A stretch of DNA of 6,223 bases from Candidatus Bathyarchaeota archaeon (lineage in GTDB: Archaea > Thermoproteota > Bathyarchaeia > Bathyarchaeales > Bathyarchaeaceae). Below the pieces are notes generated by a model. That model did not search any database, had not been told where the DNA came from, and saw only the letters and a list, made by a program, of their open reading frames with translations. Position 1 is the first letter of the stretch. Each line of letters opens with the position of its first letter. The position numbers and the translations under genes were made by a program. Of the stretch, positions 6,214-6,223 are shown one piece after another. Where the stretch lies: positions 1-6,223 of the forward strand of contig QMYO01000106.1 of assembly GCA_003662715.1 (NCBI GenBank), written 5' to 3'.

Positions 6214-6223
6214 ATGTCTGAAT
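6214..6223 (+). CDS. Start of an unidentified plus-strand gene, cut by the window edge
   Basis: ATG TCT GAA (Met-Ser-Glu) follows GGGAGAG (6203-6209) by 4 bases, a good SD arrangement, and there are TATA-like elements upstream. Only three codons are visible, so nothing can be said of the product. It would be transcribed divergently from the DUF89 gene. Confidence 0.5.

Overview
The window looks like a piece of an AT-rich archaeal chromosome. Three promoter regions carry archaeal-style TATA boxes, most clearly TTTATATATA preceded by AAAAAC near 6105-6120. Most genes have strong Shine-Dalgarno (SD) sites a few bases before their starts, and the main operon ends in a T-rich tract. The gene content fits an anaerobic archaeon: an HdrD-type iron-sulfur protein with two CCG domains, citryl-CoA-lyase-like proteins, a CoA-acylating aldehyde dehydrogenase and a DUF89 phosphatase-like protein. 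A Thermoproteota/Bathyarchaeia-like source is a guess, not a demonstration.

Layout. A plus-strand gene (26-1579) encodes an HdrD/GlpC-like iron-sulfur oxidoreductase subunit with a short, degenerate remnant of a GlcD-type FAD domain at its N-terminus. After a 156-base convergent gap, three minus-strand genes form a tight operon read from about 5060 down to 1736: a 299-residue citrate-synthase-fold protein, a second diverged citrate-synthase-fold protein of 333 residues (13-base overlap), and an acylating aldehyde dehydrogenase. Upstream, also on the minus strand but with its own promoter, lies a DUF89-family gene (5160-6047). A divergent AT-rich promoter region then leads to the first codons of a plus-strand gene at the window edge.

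How the genes may work together. The operon pairs two citrate-synthase paralogues, both altered at the positions of the classical catalytic residues, with an enzyme that interconverts an aldehyde and an acyl-CoA. The simplest inference is a heteromeric carbon-carbon lyase or synthase acting on a CoA thioester, with the dehydrogenase making or consuming its acyl-CoA partner. It is clearly not a standard TCA-cycle citrate synthase. The convergent HdrD-like protein might oxidise a 2-hydroxyacid with a separate FAD subunit, but nothing in the sequence links it to the operon beyond proximity.

Three starts were moved downstream from the longest open frame because promoter and SD positions favour the shorter forms: 5040, 3136 and 6047 (GTG).
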